Source: Verrucomicrobiota bacterium
GTDB taxonomy: Bacteria > Verrucomicrobiota > Verrucomicrobiia > Chthoniobacterales > UBA10450
Direction: 5' to 3'
DNA: 64,000 nt
NCBI GenBank assembly: GCA_003220055.1
Contig: QHRF01000012.1
Coordinates: 1 to 64,000 of the forward strand
Shown: piece by piece, positions 50,196 to 59,675 of the stretch
Layout of the letters: each line of letters opens with the position of its first letter
Numbering within the stretch: the first letter of the stretch is position 1
Notes under the pieces: model-generated
Databases searched by the model: none
Seen by the model: the letters and a program-made list of their open reading frames with translations, nothing else
What the model was told of the DNA's origin: nothing
Program-made: the position numbers and the translations under genes

Positions 50196-51172
50196 CGCTC
50201 TGGCTGAACTTCGATTCTGGACATCTCCAAGCGGAGATAATTCAAGATCACTGGCGCAAGCACCATTCCAGGGATGCCCATCAGGCGTTCTCCGATGATG
50301 AGCGCGAGCAGTGTCAGCCAGATCGGATTGCGAATGAGATCGCCGATGATTTTGCTGTTTAGGAAATATTCCAGCTTGTGGATCGCGATCAGGAAAATGA
50401 GAGCTATCAGCGCGATCTTCAACGAAACGGTGAAAGCAACACAGACAATGATCGTGTTACTGACAAGGTTACCGACAATGGGGAGCAAACCGCAAAGAAA
50501 TGTTAGGGCGATCAGTAGCGGCGCGTCTGGCAACTGAACTCCCAGGACAAAAATCGCAGTCAGGACGGTATTGATGAGCGAGATCGTGATCTGTGCGCCC
50601 ATCACCGTGGCAAAGCTTCTATAGAAATCGCGGAAACGGTCGGAAAGTTCGCCGCAAAAGACCGAATAAAGATTGTTCCTGGACGCGGGAACATTACGAG
50701 AAAGATCCAGCTGGCTGTTAAAGAAGAGGCTCACCGCCGCGACAATTCCAATTGCGACGAATATGATGAACGTGGTTGCGTTCCGGGCGAAGGTGGCGAC
50801 GTCTTTGAGATAGTTTGTTTCTTCCTTGAACGCACCGATCACGAATGCCTTCAGACTATCGAAATCGGTAAAAGGCAGTTCGATTTGCCGGGCCTGGGCC
50901 CAGGCGCTGGCCGATGGAAGAGAACTGTCGGCGACTTCGGGCAATTCGCGGATCGCAGTCCGAGTAAAAAACCCCGCGCCACAAGCGATTCCAGCGACAA
51001 CCACCAGAAACAAAATTAACGCGATCCACTTGTTTTTTGTAAGGGCCAGTAGTTTGGACAAGGCAAAATAGGAAAAAAGAATTGCGAGCAGTGGCGGGCC
51101 CAGATGCAACCCTCCGGCCAGCACCAGCATGAAAACAAGCACGGCGTAGGAGATGCGTCGCGGCGTCAACAT
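50192..51172 (-). CDS. AI-2E family transporter
   Basis: Multi-TM protein; ILGVQLPDAPLLIALTFLCGLLPIVGNLVSNTIIV; C-terminal ERLMGIPGMVLAPVILNYL. Confidence 0.88.
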   Translation of the reverse strand: MLTPRRISYAVLVFMLVLAGGLHLGPPLLAILFSYFALSKLLALTKNKWIALILFLVVVAGIACGAGFFTRTAIRELPEVADSSLPSASAWAQARQIELPFTDFDSLKAFVIGAFKEETNYLKDVATFARNATTFIIFVAIGIVAAVSLFFNSQLDLSRNVPASRNNLYSVFCGELSDRFRDFYRSFATVMGAQITISLINTVLTAIFVLGVQLPDAPLLIALTFLCGLLPIVGNLVSNTIIVCVAFTVSLKIALIALIFLIAIHKLEYFLNSKIIGDLIRNPIWLTLLALIIGERLMGIPGMVLAPVILNYLRLEMSRIEVQPER

Positions 51173-51255
51173 GATCGGCCTCCGGTAGCTGTTCTTATTA
51201 CAGCCTTCACGACGAAGTGAAATTCTTCACTTCATTCGGAATAACAACAGAAGAA

Positions 51256-53403
51256 TCAGTGCGTCTCGGCCGGAGCCGGCTGGCCGGTTTCCTTCTCGGC
51301 TCGCTCTCTTAGCGCAGCTTTTCGAGAAAGTTTGACCCGGCCTTTGTCATCGATCCCGATGCATTTGACCCAGATGGTGTCACCGGCTTTGACCACGTCT
51401 TCGGTGCGTTTGACCCGGAAGTCGGCCAGCTCCGAAATGTGGACGAGTCCTTCCTTGCCCGGCAGAACTTCGACAAAGGCGCCGAACTCTTTGGTGGAAA
51501 CAACGCGCCCCTGATAGGTCGTGCCGATTTCAATTTCCTTCGTCATCCCGCCGATGATTTCCTTCGCGCGCGCCATCGATTCGCCACTGGTCGCGTAGAT
51601 GTGGACCGAGCCGTCATCCTCGATGTTAATCTCGGCGCCGGTTTCAGCCACGATCCCCTTGATCGTTTTGCCGCCCGGTCCGATGAGCGCGCCGATTTTC
51701 TCGGGATTAATTTTGATCGTCTCGATCCGTGGGGCGTATTTCGACAACTCCGTCCGCGGTTTGTCGATTGTGCCGTGCATGATTTGAAGAATCTTCGTGC
51801 GCGCTTCTTTGGCGCGGGTGATCGCTTCGGCCATGATCTTGTGGCTGACGCCGGGAAGTTTCAGATCGAGTTGGAACCCGGTCACGCCGTTATCCGTACC
51901 GCAAAGTTTGAAATCCATGTCTCCGAAATGATCTTCCGAACCGATAATGTCAGTCAGCAGTTCGTAACGTTTCAATTGTCGATCTTCGCTATGCTCAGTC
52001 ACCAGTCCGACGGAAATTCCGGCGACCATTCCCTTCACCGGCACACCCGCGTCCATCAGCGCGAGCATTCCACCGCACACGCTCGCCATTGAAGTCGACC
52101 CGTTGGATTCCATGATCTCACTCGAGATTCGAATCGCGTATCGAAAATCGTTCTCGCCCGGCACAACCGGCTCCAACGAACGCTCAGCTAGTGCGCCGTG
52201 CCCGATTTCGCGCCGTCCCGGTCCACCGGTGCGACCGGTCTCACCGACACTGAACGGCGGAAAATTATAATGGAGAATGAAACGCTTCGAAGTCATTCCG
52301 CCACCGTAGGCGTCAATGTTTTGCGCTTCTTCAATTGGCGCGAGCGTGACGAGGGCCAGCGCCTGGGTTTCGCCGCGTTGGAAAATGGCCGATCCGTGCG
52401 CGCGTGGCAGCACGCCCACTTCACACGTAATCGGTCGCAAGTCCTGGTAACCGCGGCCGTCGACTCTCTTTTTCTTGTCCAGAATGCTGATGCGAAACGC
52501 TTTCTTCTGGACGTGATCGAATGCCTGCGAGATCGAGAACGCATCAGTCTCGGGATGTTTTTCCAAGATCGCCATCTTCACTTCTTCGCGCAGCGCTTCG
52601 ATTGCTTTGGCGCGGGCGACTTTGCCCGGTGTGTAAAGCGCGCCTTCGATTCGGTCGCCCGCCACTTGGTAGGCAATTTCGAGTAACTCCGGCTTGACGT
52701 TGAGTAGCGGCATCTCGCGTTTTGGTTTCGCAATTTGCGACGCGAGCTCTTTTTGAATGCGAATCATTTCCCGCGCCTGCCCATGCGCGAATTCGAGCGC
52801 TTTGACGAAATCCGCTTCCGGAATTTGGTTGGCCGCGCCCTCAATCATGATCACGTCGTTTTCCATTCCGACGTAAACCAAATCGAGATCGCTTTGCTGC
52901 CGCTCAGAGTGAGTCGGGTTCGCTATGAATTGGTCGTTAACGCGGCCCACCCGAACTGCGCCGATCGGTCCGGCAAAGGGAATATCCGAAACGGATAGCG
53001 CAGCCGATGCGCCGTTGATCGCAAGAATATCGGGATCGTTCTCGCCATCAGCGCTGAGTAAGATCGAGATGATCTGCGTGTCGTAAAAATAACCTTGCGG
53101 AAAGAGCGGGCGCAGAGGGCGATCGATCATCCGCGACGTGAGCGTTTCTTTTTCGGTGGGACGTCCTTCGCGTTTGAAGTAACCGCCGGGAAATTTTCCA
53201 GCGGCGGCCGCTTTTTCACGGTAATCGACCGTGAGCGGAAAATAATCCTGACCTTCCTTGATGCCGGTGGCGGAGACCGCGCTGACCAGCACCATCGTAT
53301 CGCCGCACGACACAATGACTGCGCCGTCGGCGAGCTTGGCGATTCTGCCTGTTTCTATCGATATCTGATTGGGCCCAATCTGGGCTGTGACCTTCTGTTG
53401 CAT
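51256..53403 (-). CDS. pnp: Polyribonucleotide nucleotidyltransferase
   Basis: [73 protein letters not shown]1 domain. Confidence 0.97.
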   Translation of the reverse strand: MQQKVTAQIGPNQISIETGRIAKLADGAVIVSCGDTMVLVSAVSATGIKEGQDYFPLTVDYREKAAAAGKFPGGYFKREGRPTEKETLTSRMIDRPLRPLFPQGYFYDTQIISILLSADGENDPDILAINGASAALSVSDIPFAGPIGAVRVGRVNDQFIANPTHSERQQSDLDLVYVGMENDVIMIEGAANQIPEADFVKALEFAHGQAREMIRIQKELASQIAKPKREMPLLNVKPELLEIAYQVAGDRIEGALYTPGKVARAKAIEALREEVKMAILEKHPETDAFSISQAFDHVQKKAFRISILDKKKRVDGRGYQDLRPITCEVGVLPRAHGSAIFQRGETQALALVTLAPIEEAQNIDAYGGGMTSKRFILHYNFPPFSVGETGRTGGPGRREIGHGALAERSLEPVVPGENDFRYAIRISSEIMESNGSTSMASVCGGMLALMDAGVPVKGMVAGISVGLVTEHSEDRQLKRYELLTDIIGSEDHFGDMDFKLCGTDNGVTGFQLDLKLPGVSHKIMAEAITRAKEARTKILQIMHGTIDKPRTELSKYAPRIETIKINPEKIGALIGPGGKTIKGIVAETGAEINIEDDGSVHIYATSGESMARAKEIIGGMTKEIEIGTTYQGRVVSTKEFGAFVEVLPGKEGLVHISELADFRVKRTEDVVKAGDTIWVKCIGIDDKGRVKLSRKAALRERAEKETGQPAPAETH

Positions 53404-53427
53404 ATAATTATCCTGGATGTGCGAGTT

Positions 53428-53523
53428 CCAGGTCGGTCACCCTGACTGTAGGTTTTAATTCCGATCCCGCGGTCGCGGGACGGGCGGACCTAAAACCTAA
53501 ATTCAAGGTGCCTGGCGACCTGG
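53428..53523. promoter_or_regulatory. Nested inverted repeat (hairpin) in the rpsO-pnp intergenic region / pnp leader
   Basis: Outer arms CCAGGTCGGTCACC / GGTGCCTGGCGACCTGG; middle TAGGTTTTA / TAAAACCTA; inner TCCCGC-ggtc-GCGGGA. Confidence 0.75.
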
Positions 53524-53595
53524 TTGTCGCGTTTTTAGTTTTCAAATCGGCGTCGCACTGAAACCCGGACGCTAAGATCGACATCCGACCGGCGG

Positions 53596-53859
53596 CTATT
53601 TCCGCAGGTTCAGTCCGTCGATTAACTTTTTGTAGCGTTCGACTTGGGACCGGCTCAAATAATCGAGCAAACTTCGGCGCTGGGCCACCATTTTCAGGAG
53701 GCCGCGGCGCGAGGAATGGTCCTTGGCGTGGCTTTTCAAGTGTTCGGTCAATTGCCCGATCCGGCGTGTCAACAGCGCGACTTGGACGTCTGCGCTGCCG
53801 GTGTCCTTGCCGTGCAACTGGAACTGCTTGATATCCAGCGTTTCCGTATTCTCAGCCAT
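53596..53859 (-). CDS. rpsO: 30S ribosomal protein S15
   Basis: [48 protein letters not shown]. Confidence 0.97.
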   Translation of the reverse strand: MAENTETLDIKQFQLHGKDTGSADVQVALLTRRIGQLTEHLKSHAKDHSSRRGLLKMVAQRRSLLDYLSRSQVERYKKLIDGLNLRK

Positions 53860-53913
53860 TTCGAAGCGCCTATTCTAGACCAAGACGACGGAATCGCAAG
53901 GCCGCTGCTTGAG

Positions 53914-54318
53914 TTAAAACGGAATCGGTAACCGGTCGGGCGGAACCCATTTGTCGCGTGCTGCTTGTGATCTGATGAGCTCTCGCGAGTAATGCGCTTC
54001 CACCGGCCGGCGCTTTGTCCAGTCTTCAACGATCAAATTGATCCGCCGCCAAAGTGGAAGATCCACCTCGGACGTGTTGGCGACGTGTTCGAGCAGTCGC
54101 ATCCAAAAAGTCGTCAGCGTTTCGTGATAAAGATTGCCGACGCCGTGGTGCGCGGCGAAAGCGCGGATCTTTTCGCGCATTAGTTCCAATGCTTGCTCCG
54201 GGGGAAATGAATCCAGATAACTCAGGGCGACCGCGATGTGGGCGGCGTGAGTGAATTCCGATGCCGGAATGGTCGCGTTTTCAAACGCAGAAACGAGCGT
54301 GGCGACCTCGCTGTTGCT
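53914..54318 (-). CDS. Conserved hypothetical protein
   Basis: LVSAFENATIPASEFTHAAHIAVALSYLDSFPPEQALELMREKIRAFAAHHGVG...; start approximate. Confidence 0.6.
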   Translation of the reverse strand, partial: SNSEVATLVSAFENATIPASEFTHAAHIAVALSYLDSFPPEQALELMREKIRAFAAHHGVGNLYHETLTTFWMRLLEHVANTSEVDLPLWRRINLIVEDWTKRRPVEAHYSRELIRSQAARDKWVPPDRLPIPF

Positions 54319-54335
54319 GGCGAAACCTCGCGTTC

Positions 54336-54602
54336 TCAATGAACGATCGCACCGCCCCACTTGCCCCAGGCCCAGAGCAAGATGATCGCGCCGATGATCG
54401 ACATGATGAATCCAGCCGGATGAAACGCCGAGCCAGGTGTTGGCCGCGAAAAGAGCCGCCCGATCAAACCGCCCAGGATGGATCCGCCAATACCGAGAAG
54501 CGTCGTCATGATAAAGCCCAGGTGCTGCACACCCGGCATAATCGCGCGTGCGCACAAGCCGACAATGAAACCGATAATGATCGACCAAATGATGTGTAAC
54601 AT
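54336..54602 (-). CDS. GlsB/YeaQ/YmgE family small membrane protein
   Basis: LHIIWSIIIGFIVGLCARAIMPGVQHLGFIMTTLLGIGGSILGGLIGRLF. Confidence 0.88.
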   Translation of the reverse strand: MLHIIWSIIIGFIVGLCARAIMPGVQHLGFIMTTLLGIGGSILGGLIGRLFSRPTPGSAFHPAGFIMSIIGAIILLWAWGKWGGAIVH

Positions 54603-54691
54603 GGGAGCAATGCTAAGCGGACGGCCGGCTCAAAAGCTATCCTTTTCTCAAGGGTAGATCTATCCCGCTGAGGCTACGGCGCGGCAATCAT

Positions 54692-55033
54692 CTACTTACG
54701 TTGGCGATTTGCTTCGTCGATCGCCAGATATTCGTCGCGCGGCGGACTGAAGGTATCGAGCACTCTCGTCTCTTCGATGGTCTCGACACCGTGCGGAACA
54801 TTGGTGGCGAGATAAAAGGAATCCCCTGTCTTCATTTCGTGCGGTGTCCCATCGACAATCAATTTCATTCGCCCCGATAAAATGTGGACGATCTGTTCCT
54901 GCGGATGCTGATGCGCCGGCATTCTGCTGTCCGGCTCGAGTGTGGCCAGCATTTGATACATTGTTTTGCCGCTGGTGAGGGTCTGGCGTTTGATGCCGGG
55001 GCAAATCGCGATCCAGGGATTTCTTTTTTTCAT
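54692..55033 (-). CDS. Cupin-domain protein
   Basis: MPAHQHPQEQIVHILSGRMKLIVDGTPHEMKTGDSFYLATNVPHGV. Confidence 0.88.
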   Translation of the reverse strand: MKKRNPWIAICPGIKRQTLTSGKTMYQMLATLEPDSRMPAHQHPQEQIVHILSGRMKLIVDGTPHEMKTGDSFYLATNVPHGVETIEETRVLDTFSPPRDEYLAIDEANRQRK

Positions 55034-55036
55034 AAC

Positions 55037-55480
55037 TTAATCCTTCTGCTCGATTTTAATCCGAAAGTGGTAGGATGAAATGCTCATTCGTTTGGAAAAA
55101 TAAAACCGATGGGCATCGAACCTCTGCACGCCGGAATCGAGCTCGAGATTCTCGCAATCGTGCTCCCGCGCCTGTTCGATTAACCAATCGAGCAATTCAC
55201 CGCCAAAACCACGCGACCGGTCGCTTTCACGTGCGACCAGATCATCGACATAGAAAAACTTTCCCGAAAAAAGCGATTCGAGAAATCGATAGCCAGCGAC
55301 GGCGCGAACTTCGCCTTCGGATTCAAGAAACGCGAGCCGGTAGCCTTCTTTGTGCTGCCGCAGCACTCGCTCGAGAAATTGTTCCGGCTCTTGAAAGAGG
55401 GGCCGCAATTCGCGCATAACTGGATGGCAGCGCCGAATCTGTTCGGGCGTAGTCGCGATGCCGATGCGCGAGTTCCTCAT
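55037..55480 (-). CDS. GNAT family N-acetyltransferase
   Basis: VAGYRFLESLFSGKFFYVDDLVARESDRSRGFGGELLDWL. Confidence 0.88.
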   Translation of the reverse strand: MRNSRIGIATTPEQIRRCHPVMRELRPLFQEPEQFLERVLRQHKEGYRLAFLESEGEVRAVAGYRFLESLFSGKFFYVDDLVARESDRSRGFGGELLDWLIEQAREHDCENLELDSGVQRFDAHRFYFSKRMSISSYHFRIKIEQKD

Positions 55481-56271
55481 GGAGTGGGTCTCGATCTTGT
55501 CTCGCGTTTCCCATCATACCAGATATGAAGGCCCTCACGCGATCGGGCGGCGCGCGGCCCGCGGAGAATGACGCTCAGAGAATTCCCCAGGATTTCGCGG
55601 GCAGAATACATTCGCAATTTGCGACCGGAAGTAACGACCGGTTCCCGCAAGACCCGAAACCGTCCAACCTTTCGCAGCGCCATACTGAAATAGACTTCTT
55701 CTCCGATGAAAAGTTTTTCATCGAATCCACCGATCGCATCGAAATTTTTACGCGTCGTGAAAAGAAAAGCCCCCGCGCCGAACCTGAGGCCGAAGTAAAC
55801 CACGGAGAAAGCTTTCACAACAATCTGCGCCCAGCGCGGAATAGTTCCGCCAACGACGACGTGCGCGCCGCCGCCGGCGTAGCCTGCGTCGAGCGCCGCA
55901 ACTACCCCGATGAGATGTTTCTCGTTAATCCGAGTGTCAGCGTCGACAAAGAGCAAAGTGTCACCTTGCGCATGGCGCGCGCCGGCGTTGCGCGCAGCTG
56001 CAATTTGCCGCCGATTTATTGAAACAACCTTTGCGCCTGCTTCCTGCGCGACTCTCGCAGTCGCGTCAGTCGAAGCATCGTCGACTACGACGATTTCGTA
56101 TTGTTCGCCACGGCCAATCCGTCCTCTGGCGGATCGATCTTGTGCGGCGGCACGAATCGAAGCGATCGTTGATGGCAGTTCCAGCTCTTCGTTGTAAGCC
56201 GGAATAACGAACGAGAGCATCGACTGCACTGTAGCGACAGCCGCGGTCGGCTGCATCTGGTGCGTTTCCAT
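55477..56271 (-). CDS. Family 2 glycosyltransferase containing a repeat-derived insertion
   Basis: MLSFVIPAYNEELELPSTIASIRAAA[QDRSARGRIGRGEQ]YEIVVVDDASTDATARVA. Confidence 0.88.
   Translation of the reverse strand: METHQMQPTAAVATVQSMLSFVIPAYNEELELPSTIASIRAAAQDRSARGRIGRGEQYEIVVVDDASTDATARVAQEAGAKVVSINRRQIAAARNAGARHAQGDTLLFVDADTRINEKHLIGVVAALDAGYAGGGAHVVVGGTIPRWAQIVVKAFSVVYFGLRFGAGAFLFTTRKNFDAIGGFDEKLFIGEEVYFSMALRKVGRFRVLREPVVTSGRKLRMYSAREILGNSLSVILRGPRAARSREGLHIWYDGKRETRSRPTP
56092..56142 (-). repeat. Copy A of a 51-bp dispersed repeat, in frame inside the glycosyltransferase
   Basis: gatttcgtattgttcgccacggccaatccgtcctctggcggatcgatcttg; about 45/51 identical to 59080-59130 by eye. Confidence 0.85.
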
Positions 56272-56320
56272 ATCTCCCTGGAGACGCTGATGACCGTTTG
56301 GAAGAATCCGGAAAATCCGG

Positions 56321-56743
56321 TTAATTCTGTCTACCTTGGTCGAATTTCACTCCGGCTTTCTGTACTTCACGATATGGCAAAAGCCAGATGAGTGATTCGT
56401 CGTGAAGATCGACCACCTGAATTCGATTGCCCCAGGGATCGCGAAAATCGCAACGAAACGGCGGCTCGAGTTTCAGTTTGTATTTGCCAGTTAATTTCTT
56501 CCGAACCTCCTCGAGCTGTTCTTCGTCGCGCACCATGATTCCAAAATGCCGCATATTTGCCGGCTGAATCTTTTCGACTTCGAAGATGGCGAGGAATTGG
56601 TGTTCGCCGAGTTTAAAGAAGGCGTCGCCTTCGCCGCGGTCGAGCCTTTCCAGGTTGAAGACGTCTTCGTAGAACGCGACCGCCTTGTCGATGTCATCAA
56701 CCTCGATCGCGACGTGATTGCATCCATACACTTGCACGCTCAT
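56321..56743 (-). CDS. VOC family (glyoxalase-like) protein
   Basis: CNHVAIEVDDIDKAVAFYEDVFNLERL...RDPWGNRIQVVDLHDESL. Confidence 0.9.
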   Translation of the reverse strand: MSVQVYGCNHVAIEVDDIDKAVAFYEDVFNLERLDRGEGDAFFKLGEHQFLAIFEVEKIQPANMRHFGIMVRDEEQLEEVRKKLTGKYKLKLEPPFRCDFRDPWGNRIQVVDLHDESLIWLLPYREVQKAGVKFDQGRQN

Positions 56744-56933
56744 TGCCTAATTTACATCTGTCGGAACGCGGACCCAAAAGGTAAGATCGACATCGATGAG
56801 TTCAGTTATCTCTCTGTTCTTCTTTTAGTCATTGTCGGCCTACCGGTGACGCAGATTTTGAAAGGCTTTCGCGGATTGCTTTCTACGCCCGAATGCGCTG
56901 GGCGTGGCCGGTTCGAGTGCGGCCGGCGTGAGA

Positions 56934-57344
56934 CTATTTTCTTAGTCGCTCCAGTGCTTCGATGATTTCCCCGCTTCGAGCACGAATCTCTTGTCGGTGG
57001 GCGGAAGCCAGCTCTTCGATCAACTTGTGCCCCTGGAGAGTGAGCTCGAGAAATCGGCGGCGCCGATCGCTCCGGACCGGCGTACGGGTGATTAATTTTC
57101 TTTCGACCAAGCGGTCGACAATGCTGACAGCGGAATGATGTCTTACCTGAAGGCGCTCACTCAGTTGCGAAATGCTGAGCCCGCCGCTCGAAGCAAACAT
57201 CTTGATCGCCAAGAGCGCCTCGTATTGCTCGGGGCTAAGATGGCTCTCAGCGCTTAGAAAATCTTTGCTGAAACGCAGGAACTTGCGCAGCAAATAGCGA
57301 AAATTAGCCAAGGCCTCGTAATCGCCAGGCTCAAGTCGGGGCAT
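56934..57344 (-). CDS. MarR family transcriptional regulator
   Basis: SISQLSERLQVRHHSAVSIVDRLVERKLITRTPVRSDRRRRFLELTLQG. Confidence 0.9.
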   Translation of the reverse strand: MPRLEPGDYEALANFRYLLRKFLRFSKDFLSAESHLSPEQYEALLAIKMFASSGGLSISQLSERLQVRHHSAVSIVDRLVERKLITRTPVRSDRRRRFLELTLQGHKLIEELASAHRQEIRARSGEIIEALERLRK

Positions 57345-57426
57345 TCAGCCTCCCGTCGGACTGCGCCTGATTAAGTATCGACCGTCGATATGTTGGCATG
57401 GCGGCTGCTATTTCTTGTATACTATT

Positions 57427-57828
57427 ATGAATACGTCCACAGCAAGGTCGCACAGAGGCTTCACCCTCGTCGAAATCATGATCGTCGTTGCGATTATCGC
57501 CTTACTCGCGGCGATCGCGGTTCCGGGTTTCCTCCGGGCGCGCAAACGCTCGCAAGCCAGCCGAATTCTGAACGATCTGCGCATGATCGATTCAGCGTGT
57601 GATCAGTACGCCATTGAAACCAACCGAACAACCGGTGCCACCGTCAACATCGCTGATTGGACGAACTACCTCAAAAAGGGTACGCAGCTTTACAACAGCG
57701 GCAACAGCTTGCTGGGAAGTGCCTATGGTAACCAAGTGGTTGACACTATCCCAACGGTGCCTCCAAACGACTACGCCACGTTGTCGGACGTAGCCGGCGT
57801 GGGCTTTTGGTCGCCCTACGGGCCGTAG
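57427..57828 (+). CDS. Type IV pilin-like / pseudopilin prepilin
   Basis: RGFTLVEIMIVVAIIALLAAIAVPGFLRARKRSQASR prepilin cleavage/methylation motif. Confidence 0.92.
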   Translation: MNTSTARSHRGFTLVEIMIVVAIIALLAAIAVPGFLRARKRSQASRILNDLRMIDSACDQYAIETNRTTGATVNIADWTNYLKKGTQLYNSGNSLLGSAYGNQVVDTIPTVPPNDYATLSDVAGVGFWSPYGP

Positions 57829-57902
57829 CCGGATTGGGTTCGGCGCAATCTTAAAGCGCGGATTTCTCTCGGCGGCTAGAATTTTGCTCCAGATCGGACG
57901 GC

Positions 57903-58376
57903 ATGGACGGACAGACGCCCATCGATCAATTGGAAGAACTAACTGCCTTGGCTGCGCACTGGGCAGGCGAACAGGAGCGGCGGGTTTTGTGTGAAGGTGT
58001 CCCGCTCTCTGAAAGAGAACTCGCTGACGCGAAAATTATCGGCGTGCGACATCCCGAGCGCGTCCGTTTATTGCGGGTTGAAGCTGTTCCGGTTCCGGCG
58101 CATCCGATGCTAACGGCTGCGGCTGCTTCAATTCATTTTCTACCCGCCGCGCCGCGCGGTTTGGCGTTGGAGAACGGAATCTTCGTTCGCGCTGATCACT
58201 GGCGTGATCGTGCGATCATCGCCCACGAGCTTGTCCACACTGCACAATTTCAGAGGCTTGGCGGAATCCTCCCCTTTCTCCAAACTTACATATTTCAATG
58301 CGCGACCGTCGGCTATCCGAATGCGCCTTTGGAATTGGAAGCAGTAGCGACCGCGGCGCGCGTCTGTTCCGCCTGA
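57903..58376 (+). CDS. Hypothetical protein with HELVHTAQF metallopeptidase-like motif
   Basis: RAIIAHELVHTAQFQRLGG; HExxH motif. Confidence 0.7.
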   Translation: MDGQTPIDQLEELTALAAHWAGEQERRVLCEGVPLSERELADAKIIGVRHPERVRLLRVEAVPVPAHPMLTAAAASIHFLPAAPRGLALENGIFVRADHWRDRAIIAHELVHTAQFQRLGGILPFLQTYIFQCATVGYPNAPLELEAVATAARVCSA

Positions 58377-58454
58377 CCGGAACGTTCTCGACCCCGGCGG
58401 GTTTCAGCTGAAGTAGCTTCCTCACACGTGGACGCGTTCAGCCACATCATCGTT

Positions 58455-59099
58455 CTATCGCCCTGATTTTTTTCGGTGGCCGACCATTTCGCCGGCGACA
58501 CTGCGTGGATCAAGGCGGTTAAGATTTTTTTCCATGCTAGATGTGAGCAGCGAAATGTGCGGGATCTCGCAAAGATGTTCGGCGATAAACCAGACCGGCT
58601 TGTTGGTTGTCATCCAATTAAGATGGTCGAAGCGGGCCAGATTCACCGGACGCGAGTAGCGACGCAACGTGCGCTCGAATCGCAGATTGAAATAAATATT
58701 GAAATAGCTCATCGCCAGCTCGCGGAGCGTGCGATAAACCGGCTCGCGATAACGGCAGCCGGTGAAGTTGGACTTGGCGAGCGCGCCCCAATGTCCGCGC
58801 ATTTTAAAAATCGCGACCACGTGATCGGTGTCTTGCTCCGCCTCCAAATCGAAGATCAGCGGCGGAAAGCCAAGGACGCGAAGGGCGGCCGCAGCAAAAA
58901 TTCCACCCTCGAGACAAGATGCAGTTCGTTCGTGCAAAACATGTGCCGGTGAACGCGCGGTGTAACCAAGATTGTAAGGCAGCTCGTCCAAGAAACGTTG
59001 CACGCCGAAAGGCGTTTTTAACCCACGGAACTCGCGCAGTTCGGCGCGGCTTAAACCAAAATCACGCCGAGTAGATGTTGATCTTGTATTGTTCGCCAC
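58455..59099 (-). CDS. Conserved hypothetical, possibly transglutaminase-like fold
   Basis: HVLHERTASCLEGGIFAAAALRVLGFPPLIFDLEAEQDTDHVVAIFKMRGHWGALAKSN; the GTG start lies inside repeat copy B. Confidence 0.65.
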   Translation of the reverse strand: MANNTRSTSTRRDFGLSRAELREFRGLKTPFGVQRFLDELPYNLGYTARSPAHVLHERTASCLEGGIFAAAALRVLGFPPLIFDLEAEQDTDHVVAIFKMRGHWGALAKSNFTGCRYREPVYRTLRELAMSYFNIYFNLRFERTLRRYSRPVNLARFDHLNWMTTNKPVWFIAEHLCEIPHISLLTSSMEKNLNRLDPRSVAGEMVGHRKKSGR

Positions 59100-59130
59100 A
59101 GCGAATCCGTCCTTGGGCGGATCGATCTTG
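59080..59130 (-). repeat. Copy B of the 51-bp dispersed repeat
   Basis: gatcttgtattgttcgccacagcgaatccgtccttgggcggatcgatcttg. Confidence 0.85.
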
Positions 59131-59147
59131 GCGCTGCCCGCGAAGAT

Positions 59148-59675
59148 TTACAACCCAACCGGGTGCCGGGCTTCGAAACCTCCCGCTGGCACGCGTTCGG
59201 TTGCCTGCCACCCGGGGGCCCAGCGGTCGTGCGCCGTGATATAAGGTGTGGTGTCGAGCCGCAAGCCCGCGATGATGGCGTAAGTGTGGCCATTGCGCGC
59301 GTAAATCGTGATCCATTTGCCGCGACCTTGTTCGCCGAATTTGCGGAACTCCGATGAATTAATCGGCGACTTGAGCAGACCGGCGGCACCGAGCGCATAG
59401 GAGACAGTTCCCGAGCAATCATAACCGCGATCGGCAAACGATTTGTGGCCGCCTCCAAAGACGTACGGTTTACGATGAAGCTGGTTCGCCGCCCAAATGG
59501 CGCGCTTGACTGCGAGCGGCGCACCTTCCGGTGCTGCCGCCTGGCCAAAACGAAGACGAGCGCGCGTTCCAGGCACAGTCGGACCGGAAGCCGGGAAAGG
59601 ATTCGCATTCGCGGATGATGCGATTGCGGCCAAGACAGCCGCGCCAACTAGGATTTTAGGACTCAGGAGATACAC
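59148..59675 (-). CDS. NlpC/P60-like secreted peptidase
   Basis: Signal peptide; KPYVFGGGHKSFADRGYDCSGTVSYALGAAGLL...GNGHTY-like NGHTYAIIAG. Confidence 0.82.
   Translation of the reverse strand: MYLLSPKILVGAAVLAAIASSANANPFPASGPTVPGTRARLRFGQAAAPEGAPLAVKRAIWAANQLHRKPYVFGGGHKSFADRGYDCSGTVSYALGAAGLLKSPINSSEFRKFGEQGRGKWITIYARNGHTYAIIAGLRLDTTPYITAHDRWAPGWQATERVPAGGFEARHPVGL

Noticed and set aside
58476-58952. 158-aa + strand ORF
   Set aside because: Antisense to the better-supported ORF 58455-59099, which has a plausible Cys/His/Asp pattern.
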